Positions 52,640 through 61,051 of a DNA stretch of 64,000 nt are shown here, one piece after another; positions within the stretch are counted from its first letter, which is position 1, and each line of letters begins with the position of its first letter. The stretch lies in the NCBI GenBank assembly GCA_963800975.1, contig CAWDDB010000004.1, positions 34,274 through 98,273 on the forward strand, given 5' to 3'. A program made the position numbers and the translations under genes. Under the pieces are notes generated by a model, which made no database searches, had not been told where the DNA came from, and saw only the letters and a program-made list of their open reading frames with translations. Source of the stretch: JALYGY01 sp963800975 (lineage in GTDB: Bacteria > Actinomycetota > Rubrobacteria > Rubrobacterales > Rubrobacteraceae).

Positions 52640-53968
52640 CTAGAGTCGCGTGGGGCGATCCAGGATCTCTTCGAGTTCCTCCGCCAGCGTGGCGGCCGCG
52701 CGCTCCGGGGCGACGTCGCCCGCGAGCGAGGCGTGGAAGCGTTCGGCCATCGCCAGGGACACGTCGTGGTAGAGGGGCGTCACCGGGCGCGACCTTACGT
52801 CTCGGATGGCCTCCCTGCCGAGGGCGATGACCGGCACCTCGGAGAGGATCTCCTCGTCCTCGTAGCAGTCCTCCCGCGTCGGCAGGAAGCCGCCTTCCAG
52901 CGCACGCTCTTTCTGCTGTTCGGGGGCGCTGAGGTACCGGATAAAGTCCCAGGCGGCCTCCCTCTTCTCGGAGCCGGCGTTGATCATGAGGTTCCACCCG
53001 CCGAGGCCGCTGGCGGAGGGGCTCCCGGCCCGCGCGACGGGGAGCGAGGCGACCCCGATGCGTCCCTGTTCCACCGCAGAGAGCGCCGGATCGGCCGCGC
53101 GCGCGTACACGTTGGGCCAGTTGCGCATGAACAGGGCCTCGCCCTCAAGGAAAACCGTGTACGACTCGTACTCCTTGTAGCTGGGCACGGCTCCCGGCGC
53201 CACCCCTTCCTCGACCATCGCGCGCGCGGTCTCGAGACCGGAGACCGCCGCTGGAGCGCCGACGGTAACCTGGCCCGGGTCGTCGGCGTCGAGCACCGCT
53301 CCCCCCGAGTTCCAGATGAACTCCAGGCCGTTTACGACGCCGCCCTCGTACTCGGCCCCCTGGAAGACGTAACCGTGCGCGATGCCCCGGTCGCGGCGTA
53401 CCTTCGCGACCATCTCCTTCATCTCGTCCCAGGTCTTCGGCGGCTCGGAGAAGCCCGCCTCCTCCAGCAGGTCGGAGCGGTAGTAGAGCATGCCCGCGTC
53501 GGTGAACCACGGCACGCCGTAGATGGCGCCGTCGTACGTGTTCGATGCCACGGTGGCCGGCAGGTAAGGTTCGCGAAGGTCGGCGCCGAAGAGGTCCGAG
53601 AGGTCGGAGATCCAGCCGTTGGCGGCGAACTGGGCCGGCCAGATGACGTCGCCGCTTATGACGTCGGCGTCGGCCTCGCCGGCCTGGAACTCGATGCGGA
53701 GCTTCTCGAAGTACTGCCCCGAATCGGCCGGCGCCAGGCGCAACGCTACCTCCACGCGGCCCCTGTTGCGCTCGTTGAAGCGGGAGATCTGGTCCCGCAG
53801 CACCTGGGAGTCCTCGCCGTGCGAGAAGACAAGCCTGGCGAGACCGCTCGGCTGCTCGCGCGAGCAGCCGGCGAGCAGCGCCGTCCCGGCTAGCCCCGCC
53901 GCGCCCAGCTTCAGGAAATCCCCGCGGCTCAGAAGGCGTCTTCCGGCGGTGTGCGCCGCTGCGTTCAT
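52640..53968 (-). CDS. Extracellular solute-binding protein family 1, lipoprotein, coupled to a sensor kinase
   Basis: 442 residues from ATG 53968, which overlaps the stop of the upstream kinase as ATGA. Lipobox LLAGC after a Tat-like SRGDFLKLGAAG. The fold and motifs follow the protein at 30155: QGAEYEGG, VPWFTDAGMLYYRSDLLEE, ISGDVIWPAQFAANGWISD. Family: sugar-type (trehalose/maltose-like) ABC binding proteins. There is no permease in the neighbourhood; being translated with a CHASE-domain kinase and its regulator suggests the protein presents ligand to the sensor. That is inference from the operon. Confidence 0.88.
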   Translation of the reverse strand: MNAAAHTAGRRLLSRGDFLKLGAAGLAGTALLAGCSREQPSGLARLVFSHGEDSQVLRDQISRFNERNRGRVEVALRLAPADSGQYFEKLRIEFQAGEADADVISGDVIWPAQFAANGWISDLSDLFGADLREPYLPATVASNTYDGAIYGVPWFTDAGMLYYRSDLLEEAGFSEPPKTWDEMKEMVAKVRRDRGIAHGYVFQGAEYEGGVVNGLEFIWNSGGAVLDADDPGQVTVGAPAAVSGLETARAMVEEGVAPGAVPSYKEYESYTVFLEGEALFMRNWPNVYARAADPALSAVEQGRIGVASLPVARAGSPSASGLGGWNLMINAGSEKREAAWDFIRYLSAPEQQKERALEGGFLPTREDCYEDEEILSEVPVIALGREAIRDVRSRPVTPLYHDVSLAMAERFHASLAGDVAPERAAATLAEELEEILDRPTRL

Positions 53969-55770
53969 CGCTTGAGGGTGAAGAAGAACGTGGCGCCCCC
54001 TCCAACCTTGCCCTCCGCCCATACTTCGCCCCCGTGGCGCTGCACGATGCGCTGCACGGTGGCGAGCCCTATGCCCGTGCCCTCGAACTCTTCTGGCCTG
54101 TGCAGCCGCTGGAAGGCGCCGAAGAGCTTGTCGGCGTAGGCTTCGTCGAAGCCGACCCCGTTGTCCCGCACGAAGTAGGCCATGTCCCCGCCCTCTCCGC
54201 GCGGGACCGCGCCGAACTCTATGGTGGCCTCCTCTTCCCTCTGGGTGAACTTGAAGGCGTTGCCGAGCAGGTTCTCGAGCGCCACCCGCAGCAGCCTGGG
54301 GTCGCCGGCGACGACGAGGCCGTCCGAGATCACGAAGCGCACCCTCCGCTCCGGGTGGGAACCCTCGATCTCGGCGGCTATCTCGCGGGCCAGGGCGCTA
54401 AGGTCAACCGTCCGGCGCGCGAGGGTGCTGCGGGTAACCCTGGAGAGGTCGAGCAGGTCGTCTATAAGCGTGGCCATACGTCTGCTGGCGGCCCGTACCC
54501 TGCCGAGGTAGCCACGCGCCTCCTCGTCCAGGCTTTGCTCGTGGTCCTCGAGGAGTATCTGGGAGAACCCCTCGATGCTCCTCAAAGGAGCCCTCAGGTC
54601 GTGCGAGACGGAGTAGGAGAACGCCTCGAGCTCCCTGTTCGCCCCCTCCAGGTCCCTGTTGGTCTCCTCGAGGTCCCTGTTGGCGGCCTCGAGCTGGAGG
54701 CCGACGTGCTCGGCCCGGACGCGGCTGTCCGCGAGCATCCAGGTGACGCCGAAGAGCATCAGGCTTATCGCGAGCCCGCTCAGCAACACGAAGAGCGGGA
54801 GGTTGGACCGCCAGCCGGGCTCGAAGCTCGGGAGCGTGCTGAAGTACAGGCTCCAGATCCTGCCGGCTACCTCGAGGGTTGAGATCTCGGAGAAGTGGGG
54901 CGAGTAAGAGGAGTTCCCGGCGTGCAAAACGCCGTCGTCGTCGTGCAGCGAGTTCGACTGGTCGAACTCCGCCCCGTCGAAGACCTCGAGGTCCACCTGG
55001 GGGTCGGGCTGTCCTCCGAAGATCCCTTCGAGCAGGTCGTCGGTGCGAAAGACGCTGACGACGAAGCCCTGCAGGGCCTCGCGGCGCTCGTCCGTGGTGC
55101 TCGCCGCCGCGCCGTCACGGTAGATGGGCGTGTAGACGAGGAAACCGGTCCGGCCCGAGATGCCTATCGCCCCGAGGTCCACCTTGCCCGAGGCGCGGGG
55201 CAACCCCGTGTCGCGGGCCTGCTCCATGGCGTCGCGGTTGACCCTGTCCGAGTAGAGGTCGTAGCCGAGCAGCGCCCGGTTGTCCCCCTCCGAGGGCTCG
55301 ACGTAGAGGAGCGGGAAGTATTCGTAGCGCTCCCCGGAGGGCCGCAGATCGTAGGAAAGGAGACCCTCCGCCCTGACGCGCCGCTCGTGGGCCCCCTTCT
55401 CTTGCGGGGCCACGCGCTCGGCGTAGGCGATCGCCTGGATACCCGGATAGCGACGCTCAAGGTCGCTGCCGGCAACATAGGCCCTCCATTCCTCGCGCGT
55501 GACGGCCTCGCTCGCGGCGAAGAGGCCTCGCCCGTCGAGCATCGCGTCGATGTAGGTCTGCATGCGGCGTTCGAGGGCCCGCTCGGTGGAACCGATGATC
55601 TCCTCGAACCGGGCGCGCTCGCGCGCCTCGACGTTCTGCCGGACGTAGTAGAAGGCGAGGACCGTGAGGAGCAGTCCTATGCCAAGAACGACGTAGGCGA
55701 CGGACGTGCGACCGAGTCCCCTGCGCACGGAGCCCCCCGATCGCCCCAGCGTCTTGAACCAGCCTCCCAA
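53965..55770 (-). CDS. CHASE-domain sensor histidine kinase (membrane)
   Basis: 601 residues. N-terminal helix (VAYVVLGIGLLLTVLAFYYV), an extracellular CHASE domain about 60-300 (RYPGIQAIAYAERVAPQEKG, GRTGFLVYTPIYRDG), a second helix (LPLFVLLSGLAISLMLFGVT), a coiled link with repeats of NRDLEETNRDLEGANRELEA, HisKA with the His near residue 390 in SYSVSHDLRAPLRSIEGFSQ, and HATPase_c with NLLGNAFKFTQRE and GTGIGLATVQRIVQRHGG. The lack of a receiver in this protein and the separate Rcp-like regulator just upstream fit phytochrome-style relay. CHASE domains bind small signals such as cytokinin-like adenines or peptides. Confidence 0.92.
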   Translation of the reverse strand: MGGWFKTLGRSGGSVRRGLGRTSVAYVVLGIGLLLTVLAFYYVRQNVEARERARFEEIIGSTERALERRMQTYIDAMLDGRGLFAASEAVTREEWRAYVAGSDLERRYPGIQAIAYAERVAPQEKGAHERRVRAEGLLSYDLRPSGERYEYFPLLYVEPSEGDNRALLGYDLYSDRVNRDAMEQARDTGLPRASGKVDLGAIGISGRTGFLVYTPIYRDGAAASTTDERREALQGFVVSVFRTDDLLEGIFGGQPDPQVDLEVFDGAEFDQSNSLHDDDGVLHAGNSSYSPHFSEISTLEVAGRIWSLYFSTLPSFEPGWRSNLPLFVLLSGLAISLMLFGVTWMLADSRVRAEHVGLQLEAANRDLEETNRDLEGANRELEAFSYSVSHDLRAPLRSIEGFSQILLEDHEQSLDEEARGYLGRVRAASRRMATLIDDLLDLSRVTRSTLARRTVDLSALAREIAAEIEGSHPERRVRFVISDGLVVAGDPRLLRVALENLLGNAFKFTQREEEATIEFGAVPRGEGGDMAYFVRDNGVGFDEAYADKLFGAFQRLHRPEEFEGTGIGLATVQRIVQRHGGEVWAEGKVGGGATFFFTLKR

Positions 55771-55775
55771 AGGGC

Positions 55776-56219
55776 TTACACCGCCGCTGGAGGCGCCTCG
55801 TTGAGGATCAACCAGTAGAGCTTGAGCTGCTCGACGGCGCGGACGAACTGCTCGAAGTTGACCGGCTTGCGTACGTAGCTGTTGGCGCCGACGCCGTAGC
55901 CGTCGAGCACGTCCTTTTGCTCCTTGGAGGATGTCAAGATCACCACCGGCAGCAGCCGCGTGCGTTCGTCGGCCCTCAGGCGCCTCAAAACCTCGAGGCC
56001 GTCTATCTTGGGCAGCTTGAGGTCGAGCAGGATCAAGCGCGGCACGTCGCCGGTATCCCTCCCCGCGTACGCGCCGGTGCCGAAGAGGTAGTCCAGGGCC
56101 TCGACCCCGTCGCGGGCCACGACCACGTCGTCCGTAACGTTGCTCTTCTTGAGCGCGCGCAGGGTGAGCAGCTCGTCGTCCGGGTTATCCTCGACCAGGA
56201 GTATGACCTCGCTCTTCAT
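55776..56219 (-). CDS. Single-domain response regulator (Rcp1/CheY-like)
   Basis: 147 residues from ATG 56219; the frame is open to 56306 but the family N-terminus (SEVILLVEDNPDDELLTLRA) favours 56219. Receiver only: acidic pair in VEDNPDDE, phospho-Asp in LILLDLKLPKIDGLEVLRRL, Thr/Ser in VVILTSSKEQKDV, Lys in SYVRKPVNFEQFVRAVEQL. The type that partners phytochrome- and CHASE-type kinases lacking their own output. It is the first gene of a minus-strand unit with the CHASE kinase (5 bases on) and the solute-binding lipoprotein. Confidence 0.92.
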   Translation of the reverse strand: MKSEVILLVEDNPDDELLTLRALKKSNVTDDVVVARDGVEALDYLFGTGAYAGRDTGDVPRLILLDLKLPKIDGLEVLRRLRADERTRLLPVVILTSSKEQKDVLDGYGVGANSYVRKPVNFEQFVRAVEQLKLYWLILNEAPPAAV

Positions 56220-56393
56220 CCCGACGCGTACCTCGGAAGGCTCACCAGGATCCGAAACCCGCCGGTTGCGAGCGATGCCTGAGGCGTGGCGGTTTGTGTT
56301 CTCCACCTGGAGACGATGGCTCCTCGGGGCTTCGCTCGTCTTGCACGGGTCTCCTCTCTGCGCCGATCCTCGCGTCCGCAGCGACGGCCGTAA

Positions 56394-56645
56394 TCATATT
56401 AGCCGCGCCGGGAGAAGGCGACCATCACTCAATTGAGTGATTTTTCGGCTGGCCCTCAAGAAATAAAACGGGCCGGCTTCCAGGAGGGGGGAAATAGGAC
56501 GCCAGCCCGCTGATGTGAGATCGAGCCGGACCAACAAGGAGGGGGGAAGGTATGTCGAGCCGGCTCGCTCTTGTTGGCAGAGAGTATGCACCCCCAGGAT
56601 CGGCCGTACATCCCCCAAATGAGTGATTTTTTGAAGGTTTTCCGT
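56394..56645. promoter_or_regulatory. Palindrome- and repeat-rich intergenic region
   Basis: Perfect 18-bp palindrome ATCACTCAATTGAGTGAT at 56424-56441 followed by TTTTT; a half copy TGAGTGATTTTTTG at 56620-56633. Between them are a GCTGGCCC / GGGCCGGC stem (56448-56477), two copies of a GCCGG-x7-AGGAGGGGGGAA unit (about 56472 and 56526), and CCAACAAG / CTTGTTGG arms at 56531-56577. A 24-codon frame, ATG 56552 to TGA 56626, has an excellent AGGAGGGGGG site. No larger gene is present between the minus-strand regulator and the kinase at 56824. Confidence 0.5.
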
Positions 56646-56650
56646 GTTTT

Positions 56651-56671
56651 GGGCCTCGGGCCGTGGGCCGT
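56651..56671. repeat. Heptad-repeat array, GGGCCGT family
   Basis: GGGCCTC, GGGCCGT, GGGCCGT in exact 7-base register, followed by GGCGTCT. Same style as the arrays at 21370 and 40596. Confidence 0.5.
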
Positions 56672-56701
56672 GGCGTCTCCTTGATACCCGAAGCCCGCTT
56701 A

Positions 56702-56731
56702 TTGCCGCTGGGCCGGGAAGTCAATTAGAAT
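56702..56731 (+). promoter_or_regulatory. Promoter before the response-regulator/kinase gene
   Basis: TTGCCG 56702-56707 and TAGAAT 56726-56731, spaced by 18 bases, about 90 bases before ATG 56824. Confidence 0.45.
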
Positions 56732-56823
56732 GTTATGCAAGGCCTGATGGAGAGGATGCGGCTCATGTTTCCGACGCGGTGCCGGGACACGCCCGGCGGC
56801 GCCCCTGGCGGGGTTGGCGCCTG

Positions 56824-58245
56824 ATGGGCGTTCCGTTAAGGGTGTTGATAGTCGAGGACTACGAAGACGATGCCCTGCTGCTGCTGCGGGAGCTGCGGCG
56901 CGGCGGCTACGACCCCGTCCACGAGCGGGTCGACACCGCCGAGGCGATGGAGGCCGCCCTCGACGCGGGGGAGTGGGATCTCGTCATCGCCGACCACTCC
57001 ATGCCGGCGTTCAGCTCGTCGGCCGCGCTGGAGCTCCTCAGGAGAAAGGGCTACGAGGATCTTCCGTTCATCATCGTCAGCGGCCAGATAGGCGAGCACG
57101 TCGCGGTCGACGCGATGAAGGCCGGGGCGCAAGACTACCTTATGAAGGACAACCTCGCCAGGCTCAACACCGCCATAGATCGGGAGCTCAGGGAGGCCGA
57201 GGTTCGCAGGGAGCGCCGGCGGGCCGAGGAGAAGTACCGGGGCATCTTCGAGAACGCGGTCGAGGGTATCTTCCAGTCTACGGTCGAGGGAAGATTCGTC
57301 ACGGCCAACCCCGCCCTGGCGCGCATGTTCGGCTACGACTCGCCCGAGGAGCTGCTCGAGGAGATCTCGGACGTCGCCGAGCAGCTCTACGCCGACGCCG
57401 AGCGCCGCGAGGAGTTGAACCGTCTGGTGGGTCGCGACGGCTTCGTCTCCGGGTTCGAGGTCCAGATACGGCGCAAGGATGGGGGGTCGATGTGGGCCTC
57501 CGCGAGCGCCCGCGCCATCCGGGACGTGGATGGCGAGATCTTGGGCTACGAGGGGACGGTCGAGGACATAACGAGACGCAAGCTGGCAGAGCGGGCGCTG
57601 AGCGAGATCCGGGAGGCCGAGCGCCGACGCATAGCCCGCGAGCTGCACGACGTGGTGCTGCAGGATCTCACCTACGCGTTGCAGTCCATGCAGGTCGCGA
57701 GGAGGCTCTCCGCAGGCGGCAACGACGAGGCCGAGCGGCAGATAGAGGCGCTCAAGCGGGCGGTCGGGGGCCTGCGCGACGCCATCTACGAGCTGCGCCT
57801 CGAAGGCTCTCAGGAGCAGCCGCTGACCCGCACGCTTCACGCCATCGTCGAGCTGAACCGCCAGATGGTCCCCGAGCGGGAGATCGACCTGGCCGTGGAC
57901 GAGGGGCTGACGGCCTCGATCTCAGGGCCGGCTAGCCTCGAGATCGCGCGGATCGTCCAGGAGGCGCTGGCCAACGTCAGGCGCCACTCCGAGGCAAGTA
58001 GCGCCACGGTCACCGTCAGAACGGACAGCGGCGTGGTGCTTGTGGAGGTAGAGGACGACGGCGTGGGCCTCGAAACAGGACCCCCAGCAGGGATGGGATT
58101 CACGGGAATGCGCGAGCGGGCCCAGGCACTGGGGGGCGATCTGGAGGTCGAGGGCGAGCGCGGCCGGGGAACGCGGGTGCTGCTGCGGGTGCCCTGGACT
58201 TCCTTTGTGGACGAACGCTCCGCGCACCCCAACGCGCCGAGATAG
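56824..58245 (+). CDS. Hybrid sensor histidine kinase: receiver-PAS-HisKA_3-HATPase
   Basis: 473 residues from ATG 56824. Receiver about 5-125: LIVEDYEDDALLLLRELRRG, WDLVIADHSMPAFSS, IIVSGQIGEHVAVDAM, AQDYLMKDNLARL, as in NarL-type hybrid kinases. PAS about 145-260: YRGIFENAVEGIFQSTVEG, TANPALARMFGYDSPEELLE. HisKA_3 with the His near 275 in AERRRIARELHDVVLQDLTY, then HATPase with QEALANVRRHSEASSATVTV and MGFTGMRERAQALGGDLEVE. Soluble. The downstream LuxR regulator is its likely partner. Confidence 0.92.
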   Translation: MGVPLRVLIVEDYEDDALLLLRELRRGGYDPVHERVDTAEAMEAALDAGEWDLVIADHSMPAFSSSAALELLRRKGYEDLPFIIVSGQIGEHVAVDAMKAGAQDYLMKDNLARLNTAIDRELREAEVRRERRRAEEKYRGIFENAVEGIFQSTVEGRFVTANPALARMFGYDSPEELLEEISDVAEQLYADAERREELNRLVGRDGFVSGFEVQIRRKDGGSMWASASARAIRDVDGEILGYEGTVEDITRRKLAERALSEIREAERRRIARELHDVVLQDLTYALQSMQVARRLSAGGNDEAERQIEALKRAVGGLRDAIYELRLEGSQEQPLTRTLHAIVELNRQMVPEREIDLAVDEGLTASISGPASLEIARIVQEALANVRRHSEASSATVTVRTDSGVVLVEVEDDGVGLETGPPAGMGFTGMRERAQALGGDLEVEGERGRGTRVLLRVPWTSFVDERSAHPNAPR

Positions 58246-58329
58246 CACCCCCAGCGCGTCTCGGCCGTCTAAGCATGCTATATTCGTACCACCGTGCAGG
58301 AGAAGAGGCACACCAACGAGGGGTTTGAG

Positions 58330-58983
58330 GTGCAGCGTCTGTTGCTCGTAGAGGACCACGCCTCGTTCAGGCAGACGCTCGCGCTTGTCTTCGACCACGA
58401 GCCGGACTTCGAGGTTGTCGCGCAGGCCGGCACCGTCGCCGAGTCGCGCAAGGTGATGAAGGATCGCGACGCCGACCTTGCGGTCGTGGACCTCTCGTTA
58501 CCGGACGGGGAGGGCGTCGAGCTCATCGAGGACCTGCGCGAGGCCAACCCGGACTTCGTGGCGCTGGTCCTGACCGCGAGCCTAGACCGCGCCGAGCACG
58601 CCAGGGCCGTGGAGGCCGGCGCCGCGGGCGTCTTGCACAAGTCGGCCGACGTCGACGAGATCATGGACGCGTCCCGACGCCTCGTGGCGGGCGAGACCCT
58701 GTACTCGCCCGAGGAACTGGTCGAGCTGTTGCGTCTTGCCGGCCAGAGCCGCGAGGAGGAGCGCGAGGCCCGCGCGAGCATCGAGCAGCTCACGCGCCGC
58801 GAGCGGGAGGTCCTCGCCTCCCTCGCCGGGGGCCTGAGCAACAGGCAGATTGCCGAGCAGCTGCACATGAGCGTGGACACAGAGCGCACCCACATGATGA
58901 ACATCTTGAACAAGCTCGGGGTACACTCGCGCCTGCAAGCACTCCTCTTCGCCGCCCGCTACGGCCTCGTCGACCTGCGCTAG
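58330..58983 (+). CDS. Response regulator, NarL/LuxR type
   Basis: 217 residues from GTG 58330, preferred since GAGGGG precedes it and the paralogue at 51953 starts at the same point; the frame is open to GTG 58294, which lies within a -10-like TATATT context without a ribosome site. Receiver: LLVEDHASFRQTLALVFDHE, LAVVDLSLPDGEGVELIE (phospho-Asp), VLTASLDRAE, AAGVLHKSADVDEI. LuxR domain: LTRREREVLASLAGGLSNRQ and HMSVDTERTHMMNILNKLGV. It follows the hybrid kinase on the same strand. Confidence 0.93.
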   Translation: MQRLLLVEDHASFRQTLALVFDHEPDFEVVAQAGTVAESRKVMKDRDADLAVVDLSLPDGEGVELIEDLREANPDFVALVLTASLDRAEHARAVEAGAAGVLHKSADVDEIMDASRRLVAGETLYSPEELVELLRLAGQSREEEREARASIEQLTRREREVLASLAGGLSNRQIAEQLHMSVDTERTHMMNILNKLGVHSRLQALLFAARYGLVDLR

Positions 58984-59217
58984 GGCGCCCCGGATTCGCC
59001 GGGGCTAGCACGCCTGCTCTGCAGGCTTGTCAGCACGCGTCGGGCCTGCTCCGCAGACCCTCGCTCTCAGCACGCTTCGTTGGGCTGCGCCCGCCTCGCT
59101 TTCAGCAATGGGGCTTCTCCTGGCTCCGAAAAGCTGACGAGCCGCCCCTCGAGGCAAAGCCGAGGGGGGCGGCGTGCTGAGAAGCGGAAGCGGGCAAAGC
59201 CCGCTGCAGCGTGCTAG
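58984..59217. repeat. Hairpin-rich noncoding spacer with inverted CTAGCACGC ends
   Basis: CTAGCACGC at 59005-59013 and GCGTGCTAG at 59209-59217 are inverted ends. Inside are CAGCACGC-type copies (59030, 59077), two CTGCTC(T/C)GCAG units, a GCCGCCCCTCG / CGAGGGGGGCGGC stem (59141-59173) and a perfect AGCGGGC-AAA-GCCCGCT hairpin (59189-59205). The last end overlaps the dapF stop codon. It may be a bidirectional terminator or a miniature repeat element. Confidence 0.55.
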
Positions 59218-59987
59218 AAAAGCTCGCCTTCGCAGACGTACGCGGCCGGGCCCGACATGTACACCGACCCTGTTCCAGACCACTCAGTCTCGACGATGCC
59301 TCCGTCCAGGTGCACGGCGACCGGGCTAAGTGCTTCCCCGTGGCGTACCGCCGCTACTGCGGCGGCGCAGGAGCCAGATCCCGAGGCGAGCGTCTCGCCG
59401 GCGCCGCGCTCCCAGATCCTCATCCGGATGTCGTGTGCGCCCTGGACGTGGACGAACTCCACGTTGGTCTTCTCGGGGAAGAGTGGGTCACTCTCGATCG
59501 CGGGGCCGATGCCTCCGAGATCCAGATCTTCGACCTCGGCGTCGCTTGCTAGGAACGCGACGGCGTGTGGATTTCCCATCGAGACCCGCGTAAAACGGAA
59601 CCCTTGGAGCTCGGCCTCGGGGCCGAATGCCGGTGGTCCCATGTCCACGCGGGAGGAGCCATCGCGCGCGAGAAGCACCTCCTTCACGCCCGACCCTGTC
59701 TCCACTGTGAGCTTGTCGCTCCCGGTCAGCCCGCGGTCGCGCGCGTAAAGGGCGAGGCAGCGGATGCCGTTGCCGCACATCTCGGAGGGGGACCCGTCTG
59801 AGTTCAGGTGGACCATCTTCAGGTCAGCGACGTCGGAGGGGGCGGGTATCAGGATGCCGTCCGCCCCGACGCCGAAGTGCCGGTCGCACGCGTACCGGGC
59901 GAGGTCCGGGAGGGCCCTGCCCGCCGTCTCCGCCGGATCTAGGACTATGAAGTCGTTGCCGACGCCGTGCATCTTGGTGAAGCGCAC
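59214..59987 (-). CDS. dapF: Diaminopimelate epimerase
   Basis: 257 residues from GTG 59987. Two-domain DapF fold: KMHGVGNDFIVLD at the N-terminus, HFGVGADGILIPAPS, NSDGSPSEMCGNGIRC with catalytic Cys71, GNPHAVAFL, and ERGAGETLASGSGSCAAAVA. In the last motif the family norm is ETxACGTGA; the second catalytic Cys position (202) is Ser here, with the next Cys at 207. It interconverts LL- and meso-DAP, feeding LysA and peptidoglycan. Family members with Ser at this place may exist, so activity should not be assumed lost. Convergent with the regulator across the hairpin spacer. Confidence 0.92.
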   Translation of the reverse strand: MRFTKMHGVGNDFIVLDPAETAGRALPDLARYACDRHFGVGADGILIPAPSDVADLKMVHLNSDGSPSEMCGNGIRCLALYARDRGLTGSDKLTVETGSGVKEVLLARDGSSRVDMGPPAFGPEAELQGFRFTRVSMGNPHAVAFLASDAEVEDLDLGGIGPAIESDPLFPEKTNVEFVHVQGAHDIRMRIWERGAGETLASGSGSCAAAVAAVRHGEALSPVAVHLDGGIVETEWSGTGSVYMSGPAAYVCEGELF

Positions 59988-60370
59988 TTTTTCCAGGTTC
60001 CTGTCCGATGCCCCGAGCGATTTCCAGGCCGTCGGCGTGTTTTATCATTTTCGAGTGCAGTTGTTCATACAGGTCCCGGTACATTCGCCTTGTTGCATTC
60101 CGAGCGATACCGAGCAGCTGCCAAATGGGTAAAATCGCGGGTTCGTTGTCCTCGATGGGCCGCCTGGATCCGACGGTTCGTCACGTAGCTGATTCATGCC
60201 AGGCCGGCCCGCCTTGGCCCTAGAAATGAACTGCGAAGAAAAGGGCATCTCGGAGATTGGCTCAGGATTCCTCAAAGATTGCGTAATTCTACGCATGCGC
60301 CCCCTTATGCCGACGGACTACTATGATGCACACGTTACTTGAGCGGCCCCGGTGGCAGGAGGAGGCAGGC
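59988..60370. other. Intergenic gap of 383 bases between divergent genes
   Basis: No gene is supported. A minus-strand frame from 60084 (MYRDLYEQLHSKMIKHADG...) has weak ribosome-site evidence and runs into dapF in another frame. A TGCGTA-ATTC-TACGCA inverted repeat at 60280-60295 may be a regulatory site for the secreted-protein gene. Confidence 0.45.
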
Positions 60371-61051
60371 ATGGAAACCACCAGGACGGTAAGCCAACGC
60401 TCCACCAGGAGGGGGACGGTCTGGGCCCTGCTGGGCGCCCTGATCCTCTCCATCGCGGCGCTCATGGTGGCGCTCTCGGCGGCCGCACCGGCCGAGGCGA
60501 AGCCCAGGTTCAAGACCGTGGTCAAGGCCTTCGGAAACACGGCGCCCATAACCATCAATTCCGGTCCCGGCGTGGCCACGCCCTACCCCTCCACGGTGAC
60601 CTCGAACGGGTTCAAGCGGGGCAAGATAACGGACGTCACCCTGGTCCTCGATGGCTACACCCACTAATACCCGGACGACGTCTCGGTGCTGGTGGAGGGA
60701 CCGGGCGGCCGCGACGCGGTGGTGATGGCCGACGTGGGGGGCGGCTTCTTTGTCTCGGGCGTCTTGCTCCTGCTGAACGACGAGGCCCCGGTCAGCTTGC
60801 CGGACAGCACCCTGATTGCGGAGTGCAGGTGCAAACCCACCCGGGGGACGTCCTCTGCGGGTGATAACCCGAGCCCGTCGGTGTACACTGCACCGGCTCG
60901 CTTCCCCCCGTACGCCAGCTCGCTGGGGGTGTTCGACGGCGCCAACCCCAACGGCACCTGGAAGCTCTTCGTCTACGACGACACGGGACCGCTAGGGGGT
61001 AGCTTCGCGGAGGGCTGGGGCGTGGTCATCAAGGCCAAGGTCAGAAGGTAG
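60371..61051 (+). pseudogene. Secreted P-domain-like protein with an in-frame TAA
   Basis: The frame opens at ATG 60371 behind GGAGGAGG, with a signal peptide (WALLGALILSIAALMVALSA then AAPAEA). It runs to DVTLVLDGYTH, then TAA at 60665-60667, then continues in the same frame with YPDDVSVLVEGPGGRDAVVM to GVFDGANPNGTWKLFVYDDT and ends 61051. These are the motifs of proprotein-convertase P-domain-like (jelly-roll) secreted proteins, where the usual next residue is Thr (SHTYPDD). TAA cannot encode selenocysteine, so this is a nonsense change or error. Function of the intact form is unknown. Confidence 0.75.

Noticed and set aside
59824..60084. Minus-strand 86-codon frame starting before dapF
   Set aside because: Its first 40 residues look protein-like but the rest overlaps dapF out of frame and the ribosome site is poor.
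60665..60667. In-frame TAA as a recoding site
   Set aside because: TAA is not used for selenocysteine or pyrrolysine; nonsense mutation or error is the simple reading.
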